This document shows, piece by piece, positions 17,151 to 25,680 of a DNA stretch of 64,000 bases. Position 1 is the stretch's first letter; each line of letters opens with the position of its first letter. Source of the DNA: Candidatus Rokuibacteriota bacterium (GTDB lineage: Bacteria > Methylomirabilota > Methylomirabilia > Rokubacteriales > CSP1-6); contig QHSL01000073.1 of NCBI GenBank assembly GCA_003220435.1, positions 34,463-98,462 of the forward strand, given 5' to 3'. The notes beneath the pieces are model-generated. The model saw only the letters and a list, made by a program, of their open reading frames with translations. It was not told where the DNA came from and did no database searches. The position numbers and the translations under genes were made by a program.

Positions 17151-18781
17151 GCGCGCGCAGGGTCGAGGGCCGGAGCTACGACTACATCATCGTGGGCGCG
17201 GGATCCGCCGGCTGCGTGCTCGCGCACCGACTCACCGCCGAGCCGTCGATCCGCGTGCTGCTGCTCGAGGCCGGCGGACGGGACACGCATCCGTTGATCC
17301 ACGTCCCGATCGGGCTCGGCAAGATCTGGGAGCATCGGATGTTCGACTGGGGCTACGACACGGAGCCCGAGCCCCGGCTCGACAACCGTCGTATCGAGGC
17401 GATGCGCGGAAAGGTGCTCGGCGGAAGCTCCTCGATCAACGTGATGGCCTACGTGCGCGGCCACCGCGGCGACTACGACCGATGGTCCCGGAACGGCTGC
17501 CAGGGCTGGTCGTACGCCGACGTCCTCCCCTACTTCAAGCGGTGCGAGAGCTGGGAGAAGGGCGAGAACACCTGGCGTGGCGGCCGCGGGCCGCTCTCCG
17601 TCATCGACACGCGCAATCAGGATCCGCTGTTCGACGCCTGGCTCGACGCCGCCCGAGACGCGGACTGGCCCTACACCGAGGACTACAACGGCAAGGACCA
17701 GGAAGGCTTCGGCCGCAGCCAGTGGACGATCAAGAACGGCCGGCGCTGCAGCGCCTCCGTGGCCTTCCTGCGGCCGGCGATGCGGCGGCCGAACCTCACG
17801 GTCGTCACCTCCGCGCTCGCGACGCGGGTGATCCTCGAGGGTACGCGCGCGACGGGTGTCGAGTACGCGCGCGACGGTGCCGTGCACCGTGCGGCGGCCA
17901 CGCGCGAGGTGCTGCTGGCCGGGGGCGTGTTCAACACGCCGCAGCTCCTCATGCTGTCAGGCATCGGCGAGGCGGACCATCTCCGCCAGGTCGGCGTCGA
18001 GCCGAAGGTGAATCTCCCCGGCGTGGGCCGGAATCTTCAGGATCATCTCTCCGTCGACGTGCACCACGCCCGGCGCGGCCGCGGCCCGTTCCACGCGACG
18101 ATGCGGCTCGACCGCGCGGCCGTCAGCATGGCGCGCGCCTATCTGCTCGGCACGGGCCCGGGCACCGTGCTGCCGAGCCGCCTGCACGCGTTCCTCAAGA
18201 CGCGCCGCGAGCTCGCGGTGCCCGACATCCAGTTCCTCTTCCGCGGCGCGCCGGCGCGGGCGCACCTGTGGTTCCCCGGCATCACGCCGGCGTACGAGGA
18301 CAGCTTCGGGCTTCGTCCGGTCATGCTGCATCCGGAGAGCCGCGGCGTCGTGCGGCTGCGCTCGGCGGACCCGAGCGCCCCCGTGCGGATCGTGCAGAAC
18401 TTCCTGGCCACCGACCACGACGTCCGCACGATCCGCGAGGGCGTGAAGCTCGGACGCGATATCGCGAGTCGGAAGGCGCTCGACCCGTTCAGGAGCCGCG
18501 AGTCAGCGCCCGGGCCCGACTGCCGCACCGACGCCGAGATCGACGCGTTCGTGCGTCGCACCGCGATCACCGCGCATCACCCGTGCGCCACGTGCGCGAT
18601 GGGCACCGGCGAGCACGCGGTGCTCGATCCCGCGCTCCGCGTGCGAGGTGTCGAGGGCCTCCGCGTCGCCGACGCCTCGGCCATGCCCGATCTGGTCTCA
18701 GGCAACATCAACGCCTGCGTGTTGATGATCGCGGAGAAGGCGGCCGACCTCGTGCTCGGCTCGTCGTGGACGGGCCGGTGA
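17147..18781 (+). CDS. GMC-family FAD oxidoreductase (choline dehydrogenase-like)
   Basis: The 544-residue protein starts at GTG overlapping the permease stop. It has the FAD-binding DYIIVGAGSAGCVLAHRL at residues 12-29 and the GMC signatures GKVLGGSSSINVMAYVRG and LLAGGVFNTPQLLMLSGIG. The C-terminal active-site segment is ITAHHPCATCAMG followed by GLRVADASAMPDLVSGN. The family oxidises alcohol groups using FAD. Translational coupling to an importer suggests that the imported solute, or something derived from it, is the substrate. No signal peptide is seen. Confidence 0.87.
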   Translation: MSARRVEGRSYDYIIVGAGSAGCVLAHRLTAEPSIRVLLLEAGGRDTHPLIHVPIGLGKIWEHRMFDWGYDTEPEPRLDNRRIEAMRGKVLGGSSSINVMAYVRGHRGDYDRWSRNGCQGWSYADVLPYFKRCESWEKGENTWRGGRGPLSVIDTRNQDPLFDAWLDAARDADWPYTEDYNGKDQEGFGRSQWTIKNGRRCSASVAFLRPAMRRPNLTVVTSALATRVILEGTRATGVEYARDGAVHRAAATREVLLAGGVFNTPQLLMLSGIGEADHLRQVGVEPKVNLPGVGRNLQDHLSVDVHHARRGRGPFHATMRLDRAAVSMARAYLLGTGPGTVLPSRLHAFLKTRRELAVPDIQFLFRGAPARAHLWFPGITPAYEDSFGLRPVMLHPESRGVVRLRSADPSAPVRIVQNFLATDHDVRTIREGVKLGRDIASRKALDPFRSRESAPGPDCRTDAEIDAFVRRTAITAHHPCATCAMGTGEHAVLDPALRVRGVEGLRVADASAMPDLVSGNINACVLMIAEKAADLVLGSSWTGR

Positions 18782-18877
18782 CGGCTTTTGTCAGCCCTCC
18801 TTCCGCCGAGGGCATCTTGTCCGCTCGGCGTCGCGGTTAGAACAGCGGATTTCCTGCGCTGTCGGCATCGACCCCTC

Positions 18878-18892
18878 TGGTACGGCGCTTGC
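18878..18892 (+). promoter_or_regulatory. Sigma-54-like promoter of the di-haem oxidoreductase gene
   Basis: TGGTACGGCGCTTGC matches the -24/-12 pattern: GG and GC are separated by exactly 10 bases, close to TGGCACG-N4-TTGC. The gene start is 29 bases downstream. No sigma-54 activator gene is present in the window. Confidence 0.6.
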
Positions 18893-18920
18893 GGAGGCTG
18901 AGGAAGTAAGCCGGAGGGGG

Positions 18921-19985
18921 ATGATGACAGGACGACTGACGGTTGTCGCGATCGGACTCTCTCTGCTCCTCGCGGGCGCGGCGATGCCGATGATGAGACC
19001 GCGTCTCGGGGATCCCTTGCCTGGTTTGACCTCGACCGAGCTCACCCGGTTTACACAAGGCAAGGCCGTGTTCAGCCGCGAGTTCACGCCGGAGACCGGT
19101 CTTGGGCCGTTCTTCAACAACGTTTCATGCGCGCAATGTCACGAGGATCCCGTGACCGGTGGCGCCGGGGCCTTCAACGAAGACGACGTCGATGTCGAGC
19201 GGCACGCCACCGCTGGCGACCAGCCGAAGACCTGCGACGAGCTGACGGGGTTTGGCGGACCGGTCTTCCGCGAGCAGACGACGGGGCCGAACCTCCCCCC
19301 GATCCCTGCCGACGCGGCCGTGCACGTCGGGTTGCGGTCGACACCGATGCTCTTCGGCTTTGGTCTCGTCGAGGCCATTCCAGAGAGCGCGATCCTCGCC
19401 CACGAGCCTCGCGCCGGCGGCCGAGCGGCCAGGCTCCCGGATGGACGACTCGGGCGCTTCGGTCGGAAGGCAACTGATCCTGATTTGCCAACCTTTGTCG
19501 CCGGGGCCTTCAACAAGGAGCAGGGGATCGACATCCCGGATGAGCTGAGTCCGGCCGATCTGGATCTCACCGTGGACTTCATTCGATTCCTCGCGCCCCC
19601 CGCGCCACTCCAACGGGACCACGAGGGCTGGGAGGTCTTTCATCAGGTCGGGTGTGCGGAGTGTCATATCCCGTCGTTCGTCACCAAGAGTCCGATCAAG
19701 GTGCTCGATCGACAAGTGGTCCACCTCTTCTCTGATCTGCTCTTGCATGACATGGGGCCCGCTCTCGCCGATCTGTGTAAGGGTGTCGCCGCCCGGGCCG
19801 AGTTTCGTACCGAGCCGCTCATGGGTTTGCGGGCGCGGAGCCGCTTTCTCCATGATGGACGGGCCCTGACCCTGCAGAGCGCGATCGTGCAGCATGGCGG
19901 GCAAGGGGCGGCGGCCGCCGCGGCGTTCTTGAACCTCTCACGCCGCGATCGCGAAGCGCTGCTCCGGTTCCTGAAGAGCCTATGA
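18921..19985 (+). CDS. Di-haem oxidoreductase / peroxidase-like cytochrome c (DUF1111 type)
   Basis: The 354-residue protein (start at the first of two adjacent ATGs; 18924 has better spacing from GGAGGGGG) has an N-terminal signal segment. It carries two haem c sites, CAQCH at residues 70-74 and CAECH at 245-249. Length and layout (FFNNVSCAQCHEDP, RSTPMLFGFGLVEAIP, FLHDGRALTLQSAI) match the di-haem oxidoreductase family sometimes called thiol oxidoreductases. The mature protein would be periplasmic, transferring electrons or acting as a peroxidase. It has its own sigma-54-like promoter and ends overlapping the converging kinase gene by six bases. Confidence 0.85.
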   Translation: MMTGRLTVVAIGLSLLLAGAAMPMMRPRLGDPLPGLTSTELTRFTQGKAVFSREFTPETGLGPFFNNVSCAQCHEDPVTGGAGAFNEDDVDVERHATAGDQPKTCDELTGFGGPVFREQTTGPNLPPIPADAAVHVGLRSTPMLFGFGLVEAIPESAILAHEPRAGGRAARLPDGRLGRFGRKATDPDLPTFVAGAFNKEQGIDIPDELSPADLDLTVDFIRFLAPPAPLQRDHEGWEVFHQVGCAECHIPSFVTKSPIKVLDRQVVHLFSDLLLHDMGPALADLCKGVAARAEFRTEPLMGLRARSRFLHDGRALTLQSAIVQHGGQGAAAAAAFLNLSRRDREALLRFLKSL

Positions 19986-21962
19986 CGCCGACGGTCGTGG
20001 AATAGGCGCCGGGCCCGACCCGGCCAGCGTCTCGGCGGGCAGCTCGATGACGAACCGCGCACCTCCGCCCGGGCGATTCTCGACGCTGAGCGTGCCTCGT
20101 TGATGCTCGATGATGGCGTGCGACACCCAGAGGCCCAGCCCTGTACCTTCACCGGCCGGCTTCGTGGTCGAGAACGCCTCGAAGATTCGCGGGAGCAGCG
20201 TCGCCGGAATGCCCGGGCCGGTATCGAGCACCTCGAGCCGGACATGGTTCGCCGGGGCGGCGCTGAGACGCAGGGTGAGCACGCGCGGGCCGGCGTGCGC
20301 CGCCATCGCCTGGTGCGCGTTCTGGACCAGATTGAGCAGCACCTGCTGGATCCTCGTTTTGTCGGCCAAGACCGCGGGAACGGGTTCCAGCTCGGTGATG
20401 ACCTGGATATCGTCCTGCGTCAGCTCGTGACTCTTGAGCTCGACCACCCACTCGACTTGCTCTCGAAGATCACACCGTTCGCCCTCCGCCGAGTGCCCCC
20501 CCGCGAACCGCAGGAGGTTCTCAAGGAGCCGCGCGGCCCCCGACGTCTCCTCGACGATCGTGCGGAGGTGCTGCCGACCGGTCACGGACACATCCGACCT
20601 CATCAGCGACAGCTCCGCGAGAGCCAGGATCGTCGTCAGCCGATTTCGAATCTCGTGCGCGAGCCCCGACGCCAGCTTCCCGGCCGTCGAGAGCTTCTCG
20701 CCTTCGATGAGTTGAGCCTCGGCCACCTTGAGGCCCTCGAGGTGGTGCCGGGTATCCGAATGGAGCTGCGAATTGGCGAGGGCGAGGCCGATCTGATTCG
20801 CGCTCGCTTCGACGAGCGCGACCTCGGACCGGGTGAATGGCTCGGGTGCTCGACGGCCGAGTGACAGAACACCGAGCGGCCGGCCGCGGTTCCGGACCGG
20901 GACGCAGATGAACGCGCGGATCCCTTCCTCGTCGATCACCGCTCGCGTGGACGGCCCGAGATCGATGGCCGCGCCTGCGTCCGCCAGGTCAACCGTGTGA
21001 CCGCTGGCCGCAACGCGACCGAGGGCGCCCTGACCGGCCGGCAGGATCCGGAGGAGCTCCCGCAGTCGGGGCCGCAGGCCCCGGTCGCCGCGAAGGTGCA
21101 GCGTCGCTCCGTCCGCGGAGAACAGATGCAGGCTCGAGATCTCGTGGCCGGTCACCCGGGTCAGGGCGTCGAGCGCGATGCGCAGCACCTCGTCGACGTC
21201 CAGGCTCGCGCCGATCGTCTCGCCGATGAGGTGCAAGATGCGGAGGTGAGGCTCGACGTGCAGCCGGCGGACGCTTTCCGACCGCCTGACGAGGTCATCG
21301 AGCTGCGACCACTGCTGGGCCGAGAGGTTGAGGAAATGGAAGGCGTATCCATCGAAGTCGGCGCGCACGAGAAACGACGCGACGTTCAGGCGCGTCTCGC
21401 CTTCGGGCAACGTCAGCGTCAGCGCCGTCTCCTGCCCCGGTCGAGTCACGCCGCCCGCGCGGATCTTGACCCCCGAGGTGCTGAGATTGACCGAGGTCGA
21501 TTCCCATTCGCGCCCGTTCGGCTCGCGGGCTCGGACCGGCAGCGCCACGGGCGTCCGCAGTGCGCGCCGCCGCTCGATCGGTGGCGCCTCGGGGCGCCGA
21601 TCCGAGGGACGCGGTTCAAGACATCCGAGCACTTCGGCCAGGCGTTGGAGGGCAACCGGCTTACCGATGAAGTCGAAGGCGCCCAGCTGTAGGCAGTCCT
21701 GGGCCTGGCTCTCCGTCGCCCGGCCGGAGATCACCACGGTCGGGACGCGTAGCTCGCGAACCACTTGAAGCTTCAAGAGATCGAGGCCGCTCATCCCGGG
21801 CAAGCAGATGTCGAGCAGCATCGCTTCCGGGCGCTCGGCACGGAGCGCGTCGAGCGCCGCTTCAGCGGTATGGACGACGAGGGGCTGATGACCCACCTCG
21901 CTCAGGAACTCGGCGAAGACCCCGCACAGGGCCCGATCGTCTTCGACCACCAGCACGCGCAT
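19980..21962 (-). CDS. Hybrid signalling protein: receiver, PilZ, GAF and histidine kinase domains
   Basis: The 660-residue protein starts at MRVLVVEDD after GGGAGG. Domains in order: receiver (1-115, phospho-acceptor Asp51 in LLDICLP, Lys101); PilZ-like (about 125-220, ERRRALRTPVALPVR with NLSTSGVKIRAGG); GAF (about 245-395); a linking helix; HisKA with His436 in GLAHEIRN; and HATPase_c with Asn544 (NLVQNA), Asp580 (DTGPGIP) and GTGLGLWV near 605. All key catalytic residues are present. It could be phosphorylated by another kinase, sense a small ligand through GAF, perhaps bind c-di-GMP through PilZ, and phosphorylate an unknown partner. No transmembrane helix is seen, so it is cytoplasmic. 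Confidence 0.85.
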   Translation of the reverse strand: MRVLVVEDDRALCGVFAEFLSEVGHQPLVVHTAEAALDALRAERPEAMLLDICLPGMSGLDLLKLQVVRELRVPTVVISGRATESQAQDCLQLGAFDFIGKPVALQRLAEVLGCLEPRPSDRRPEAPPIERRRALRTPVALPVRAREPNGREWESTSVNLSTSGVKIRAGGVTRPGQETALTLTLPEGETRLNVASFLVRADFDGYAFHFLNLSAQQWSQLDDLVRRSESVRRLHVEPHLRILHLIGETIGASLDVDEVLRIALDALTRVTGHEISSLHLFSADGATLHLRGDRGLRPRLRELLRILPAGQGALGRVAASGHTVDLADAGAAIDLGPSTRAVIDEEGIRAFICVPVRNRGRPLGVLSLGRRAPEPFTRSEVALVEASANQIGLALANSQLHSDTRHHLEGLKVAEAQLIEGEKLSTAGKLASGLAHEIRNRLTTILALAELSLMRSDVSVTGRQHLRTIVEETSGAARLLENLLRFAGGHSAEGERCDLREQVEWVVELKSHELTQDDIQVITELEPVPAVLADKTRIQQVLLNLVQNAHQAMAAHAGPRVLTLRLSAAPANHVRLEVLDTGPGIPATLLPRIFEAFSTTKPAGEGTGLGLWVSHAIIEHQRGTLSVENRPGGGARFVIELPAETLAGSGPAPIPRPSAS

Positions 21963-22375
21963 GAAGGCAGCCTCCCTTCCGTGTCCTGCATGGAAAAGCT
22001 GTCTGAACGCTGTGCTGAAGGGAGTCTTGAGCAAGCGGCGTACCAGCGACAGCATGCCCGCACCGGGCGTAACTGGCCGTGAAAAGGATTTATTTTTCTC
22101 GATATTTCCGGAATCCCTGACGGCTGGGATCGCGCCGGGCCGTAATCCTTACACGGTCTCCCAATTTTTCGATAACGCGACGCGCTGAGCGAGGCAACGC
22201 TTCGGGGTTACCGCCGGAGCGCAAGCAGGTCCAGCACGGCGCCGATTCCCGAAGCTTTGCCTCGACGTCGCCGTCCGTCATCGGGTTGCGCGCGTGCCCC
22301 TTTTGGATACTCGGCGCGCTCAGCAAAGCGCTGACCGGAGCGGGTGATCACGTCGATCTGCGACGGGAGCTCCTG
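21963..22375. other. Intergenic region upstream of the kinase gene
   Basis: About 410 bases without a supported gene. An AT-rich patch at about 22083-22112 stands out from the GC-rich surroundings and may hold the kinase promoter, but I cannot pick a convincing -35/-10 pair. Short open frames here have no recognisable protein. Confidence 0.35.
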
Positions 22376-22530
22376 GGGCACCGCCTGGCGGCCCGATGCG
22401 TGCATCGCGGCGATCGTCTGCAGCCACGACACGTCCAGCTGGCTCCTGGCTCCGGCGGAATCCACGGCGGTCACGGTTCCTCACGGCGGATGGTGGAAGC
22501 GATCCTCGGCGGACTCAACGGCGTGCTATG
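22376..22530. repeat. Direct repeat copy A (cinA-like 5' end plus divergent promoter region)
   Basis: This segment aligns in the same orientation with 25478-25643. Both contain a 19-base identical stretch (22399-22417 and 25498-25516), GGCGGAATCCAC, GGATGGTGGAAG and the terminal AACGGCGTGCTATG. The two copies flank the hydrolase pair and the intact fusion gene. Confidence 0.75.
22378..22465 (-). pseudogene. 5' remnant of a second cinA-like gene
   Basis: About 29 codons, starting at GTG and reading MDSAGARSQLDVSW then LQTIAAMHASGRQAV, parallel the N-terminus of the intact gene (MDSASALRQQLNASW, AQTIAAMHDSGRKAV). Similarity stops there and the rest of the gene is missing. It lies in direct repeat copy A. 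Confidence 0.65.
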
Positions 22531-22560
22531 TTGAAGGCCCTCACTCGGAGGCAGCGCGCC

Positions 22561-23502
22561 ATGGTGAATGATCGAGCGGAGAAGTATCGGTCCCGCGTGC
22601 GCAAGCCGGACGACTTCGATGCGTTCTGGGACCACGTGCTGCGGCAGGCGGCGGCCATCCCACTGGAGGCCGAGGTCGTCCCCGACCCGCTTCGGACATC
22701 GGAAGACGTCGAAGTGTTCCAGGTCTTCTACACCAGCATCGACCACGTGCGCGTCGCCGCCTGGTATTGTCGTCCCGCCCGCAGAGCGGAGCGGACGCCG
22801 GCCGTCATGGTCCTGCCGGGCTATCAGATGGACCCGCCGATTCCCAAGGAGTGGGCGCGGAAAGGCTACGTGGCGCTGTCAGTCGCGCCGCGGGGCAAGC
22901 TGCGCAGCAATCGCCAGTTCAACCCGGGCTATCCGAACCTCCTGACCCACAACATCGTGGACCGGCATACGTACGCTTATCGCGGGTTCTACGTGGATAC
23001 GTGGCGCGGCATCGACTTCCTGCTGTCGCGTGCGGAGGTCGAGTCGACGCGTATCGGCGTCACCGGCAGCAGCCAGGGCGGCGGCCTGACCATCACGACC
23101 GCCGCGATGCGGCCAGAGGTGTGCGCGGCCTCGGCCGGGGCGCCGTACCTCTGTGGCTTCACCGACGCGATCGAGCTCACGCACACCTATCCCTACGAAG
23201 AGATCAACGACTATCTGCGCCTTCATCCCGAGCGCCGCGCCGAGGTGGAAGAGACAGTCGCCTACTTCGACGGGATCAACTTCGCCGACCGGATCTCCTG
23301 CTCGATCATCGTGAACATCGGCTTGCAAGACAATGTGTGCCCGCCGGAGACCGGCTACGCGCTGTTCGACAGGATCGGCGCCGCGAACAAGCGCCTGTAT
23401 CCTTACGCCGGGCACGGGCACGACGCCGGCCGCGCGCGGCACAGCGCGGTCGCCGACGCCTTCTTCGCCCGCCACCTCCTGGGCCGCGAGGGAAGCCTGT
23501 GA
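22561..23502 (+). CDS. Alpha/beta hydrolase, acetyl-xylan-esterase (AXE1)-like
   Basis: The 313-residue protein starts at MVNDRAEKYR, with GGAGG 10 bases upstream; an ATG at 22528 is possible. It follows the cephalosporin-C deacetylase/acetyl xylan esterase pattern. KPDDFDAFWDHVLRQA lies at the N-terminus; Ser171 is the nucleophile in TGSSQGGG. Asp near 264 (GLQDNVCPPETG) and a C-terminal YAGHGHD complete the triad. A cytoplasmic deacetylase/esterase is likely. Its stop overlaps the start of a paralogue lacking the active site, so the two are co-translated and may form a hetero-oligomer. Confidence 0.82.
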   Translation: MVNDRAEKYRSRVRKPDDFDAFWDHVLRQAAAIPLEAEVVPDPLRTSEDVEVFQVFYTSIDHVRVAAWYCRPARRAERTPAVMVLPGYQMDPPIPKEWARKGYVALSVAPRGKLRSNRQFNPGYPNLLTHNIVDRHTYAYRGFYVDTWRGIDFLLSRAEVESTRIGVTGSSQGGGLTITTAAMRPEVCAASAGAPYLCGFTDAIELTHTYPYEEINDYLRLHPERRAEVEETVAYFDGINFADRISCSIIVNIGLQDNVCPPETGYALFDRIGAANKRLYPYAGHGHDAGRARHSAVADAFFARHLLGREGSL

Positions 23503-24389
23503 CCTCGTACTGGAACGATGTCCTTGCCGCGCTGGCGCTCTATCCGGCGCGTCCGGAGATCGAGGCGCTCCCGTTGAGGAGCACGGCGTTCGCGACGCTC
23601 TACGGAGTACGGCTCACCAGCCTCGGCCCCTATCGCCTGTTCGGCTACCTGAGCATTCCCGCCGGCGCCGGTCCGTTTCCCGCGATCTACTATCCGCCGA
23701 AATATCAGAGCGTCCTGGAGATCATCCCGCAAGGGACGGCAAATCTGATGCGCAGCCGGTACGTGACGTTCGCGCTCGCCGGCCGGGGTCAACGCAACGC
23801 CGACACGCCCTACGCCGCACTGTTTCCCGGCCTGCTCACCGACGGCATCGACGACGCCGCCTCGTACGTGTTCCGCGGCATCGTGGCCGACAGCGTCCGC
23901 GGACTGGAGTTCCTGCGCTCGCGGCGCGAGGTCGATGCCGCACGCGTGGTCCTCGCGGGCAACGACATCGCGCTCATGACCGCCGCCCTCACGACGGGGG
24001 CGACACACGTCGTGACCACGCCGACCCTCTTCTACCAGACGGCTGAGCTGGCTCCGAAGAGCCACGCGTACCCTCTCGAAGAGATCAACGACTACCTGCA
24101 CCTGTACCCGGCGCGCGCCGAGGCGGTGCGCCGCACGCTCGCCCACTACGACCTGCTCGGTCTGGCACCGCGCGTGACCGCCGCGACGCTCCTGATGGCC
24201 GGCGCGCCGTCCACCCTGCTCGATGGCGCGGCCCTGCGGCCCCTCGCCACCGCGCTGCGCGGCCCGGTGACCGTGTACGAGTCCCAGCAATCGCTCTACA
24301 AGGACGGCCTGTACAGCGAGCGGTGGATGGCCGGGCAGTGCGGCATCGCGGACGTACAGAGCATCCTTCCGGAGCACTGGCGGGATTAG
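23499..24389 (+). CDS. AXE1-like paralogue without catalytic residues (probable pseudoenzyme)
   Basis: The 296-residue protein begins at GTG in a GTGA overlap with the preceding hydrolase. It is recognisably related: SHAYPLEEINDYLHLYPAR here against HTYPYEEINDYLRLHPER in the neighbour, and similar lengths. The nucleophile elbow is AGNDIALM, with Asp156 where Ser should be, and the C-terminal His motif is replaced by YESQQSLYKDG. It therefore probably does not hydrolyse esters by the standard mechanism and may serve as a structural or regulatory partner. The reading frame is intact and well conserved in structure, which argues against simple decay. Confidence 0.72.
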   Translation: MTSYWNDVLAALALYPARPEIEALPLRSTAFATLYGVRLTSLGPYRLFGYLSIPAGAGPFPAIYYPPKYQSVLEIIPQGTANLMRSRYVTFALAGRGQRNADTPYAALFPGLLTDGIDDAASYVFRGIVADSVRGLEFLRSRREVDAARVVLAGNDIALMTAALTTGATHVVTTPTLFYQTAELAPKSHAYPLEEINDYLHLYPARAEAVRRTLAHYDLLGLAPRVTAATLLMAGAPSTLLDGAALRPLATALRGPVTVYESQQSLYKDGLYSERWMAGQCGIADVQSILPEHWRD

Positions 24390-25567
24390 GCGCGGCGGCG
24401 CGCGCGGATGTCCGAAGACGATGAGTCGAGGCGGAACCGACTTTCGGGGATCGGCGTGAACAGGTGCGCGAACCTCGGCGGAACGGCGACGTCGGCCAGC
24501 GAGCGCACGCGACCGCCGCTGTCCGCCCGCACCGCCACCAGGAACGAGCTCCCCCGGTCCGCGATCTCCTGCAGCGCCGCGGCCATCCGCGCCTCGTCTC
24601 CGCCGTAGTAGCGCGCCGCCACCAGCCGCTCGGCGGTGTCGGCGCCCACCACGAACGTCACGCCGGGTAGCAGGCGCGCCTTCTCGAGAAACGTCGGCGC
24701 CCGCGTCAGCTCGACCCGCGCTCGTCCCGCGAACTGCGCGAGCCGGCTGCGCACCTCGCCGGAATCGAGCGGCGCCTTGTCGACGTTGGTCACCGAGAGC
24801 TCGAAAGCGACCGGCAGCTGCCGAAGACCCTCCGCGACTCGCGCCAGCAGCAAGTGGCCTTCGTGGAGCGGGTTGAACGAGCCGGGAAGCACGACGCCCG
24901 GAGCCGGCGCCGATGGAGCCAGCCGTCCGTCGGGCCACGCCGTGACGCGATCGAGGCCTCCGGCGATCAGCCGATCGATCGGATCGCTCGCCGCCGCGGC
25001 GGCCGCCGTCGTGTAGCGCTCGTCGGCGTCGAGCAGGACCTGAGGCGAGGGCGCGTCGACCCCACAACCCCTGGCCAGACACAGCACGATGGCGCGGGCC
25101 ACCAGGTCCTCTTCGGCCGCCCGATCGCGCCGCCCCTTCGCCAGCACGATCGACGCGACCTCGGTGCCGGCGGTGGCGGCGACGGCGATGTGGCAGCGAT
25201 GCTCGCCCTGCCGAGGCCGATCGGTGACGAGGCCCGCGGTGGCGCCGAGCCCGAGCAGCAGCGCGCCCGCCGGGGCGAGCTTCGCCGCGCGCTCGCGCGA
25301 GCGCTGCGCCATCGCCACGGCGGTCTCGACGCTGCAGGCCTGAGGCGGATCGAAGCCCAGGAACTCGGTCAGCGAACGCGCGTCGTACGGCACCACCGCC
25401 TCGAGCAGCAGCCGCGATCCGCCGGGCACGCGCAGCAGCTCGGCGATCGCCCCGCTGCCCCCACCGGTGATCGCGAGCACGGCCTTGCGGCCGGAGTCGT
25501 GCATCGCGGCGATCGTTTGCGCCCACGACGCGTTCAGCTGCTGGCGCAGTGCACTGGCGGAATCCAC
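24386..25567 (-). CDS. CinA/PncC-like domain fused to a NadD-like nucleotidylyltransferase domain
   Basis: The 393-residue protein starts at GTG (MDSASALRQQ). Residues 1-165 resemble the CinA C-terminal (nicotinamide mononucleotide deamidase-like) domain, with ITGGGSGAIAELLRVPGGS and GLGATAGLVTDRP. Residues 220-393 are a nucleotidylyltransferase with LPGSFNPLHEGHLLL (HxGH at 235-238) and a C-terminal SSSDIRARR, the ISSTxIR-type motif of NadD/CoaD enzymes. Linking these in one chain suggests successive pyridine-nucleotide steps: NMN deamidation, then adenylylation. That is inference. The gene overlaps the converging hydrolase paralogue by four bases. Confidence 0.72.
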   Translation of the reverse strand: MDSASALRQQLNASWAQTIAAMHDSGRKAVLAITGGGSGAIAELLRVPGGSRLLLEAVVPYDARSLTEFLGFDPPQACSVETAVAMAQRSRERAAKLAPAGALLLGLGATAGLVTDRPRQGEHRCHIAVAATAGTEVASIVLAKGRRDRAAEEDLVARAIVLCLARGCGVDAPSPQVLLDADERYTTAAAAAASDPIDRLIAGGLDRVTAWPDGRLAPSAPAPGVVLPGSFNPLHEGHLLLARVAEGLRQLPVAFELSVTNVDKAPLDSGEVRSRLAQFAGRARVELTRAPTFLEKARLLPGVTFVVGADTAERLVAARYYGGDEARMAAALQEIADRGSSFLVAVRADSGGRVRSLADVAVPPRFAHLFTPIPESRFRLDSSSSDIRARRRA

Positions 25568-25643
25568 GCGGTCACGCTCCTTTCGCGGATGTGCTTCGCC
25601 GGATGGTGGAAGAGATTCTCGGCGGAGTCAACGGCGTGCTATG
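25478..25643. repeat. Direct repeat copy B (start of the intact cinA-like gene plus divergent promoter region)
   Basis: Partner of 22376-22530, about 3.1 kb away in the same orientation. It spans the first ~30 codons of the fusion gene and the leader of the copper monooxygenase gene. The conserved GTGCTATGGT near its end looks like an extended -10 box for the plus-strand gene. Confidence 0.75.
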
Positions 25644-25680
25644 GTCGAGACCCCTGATCCGCTCGGCCGCGGAGGCGCAC

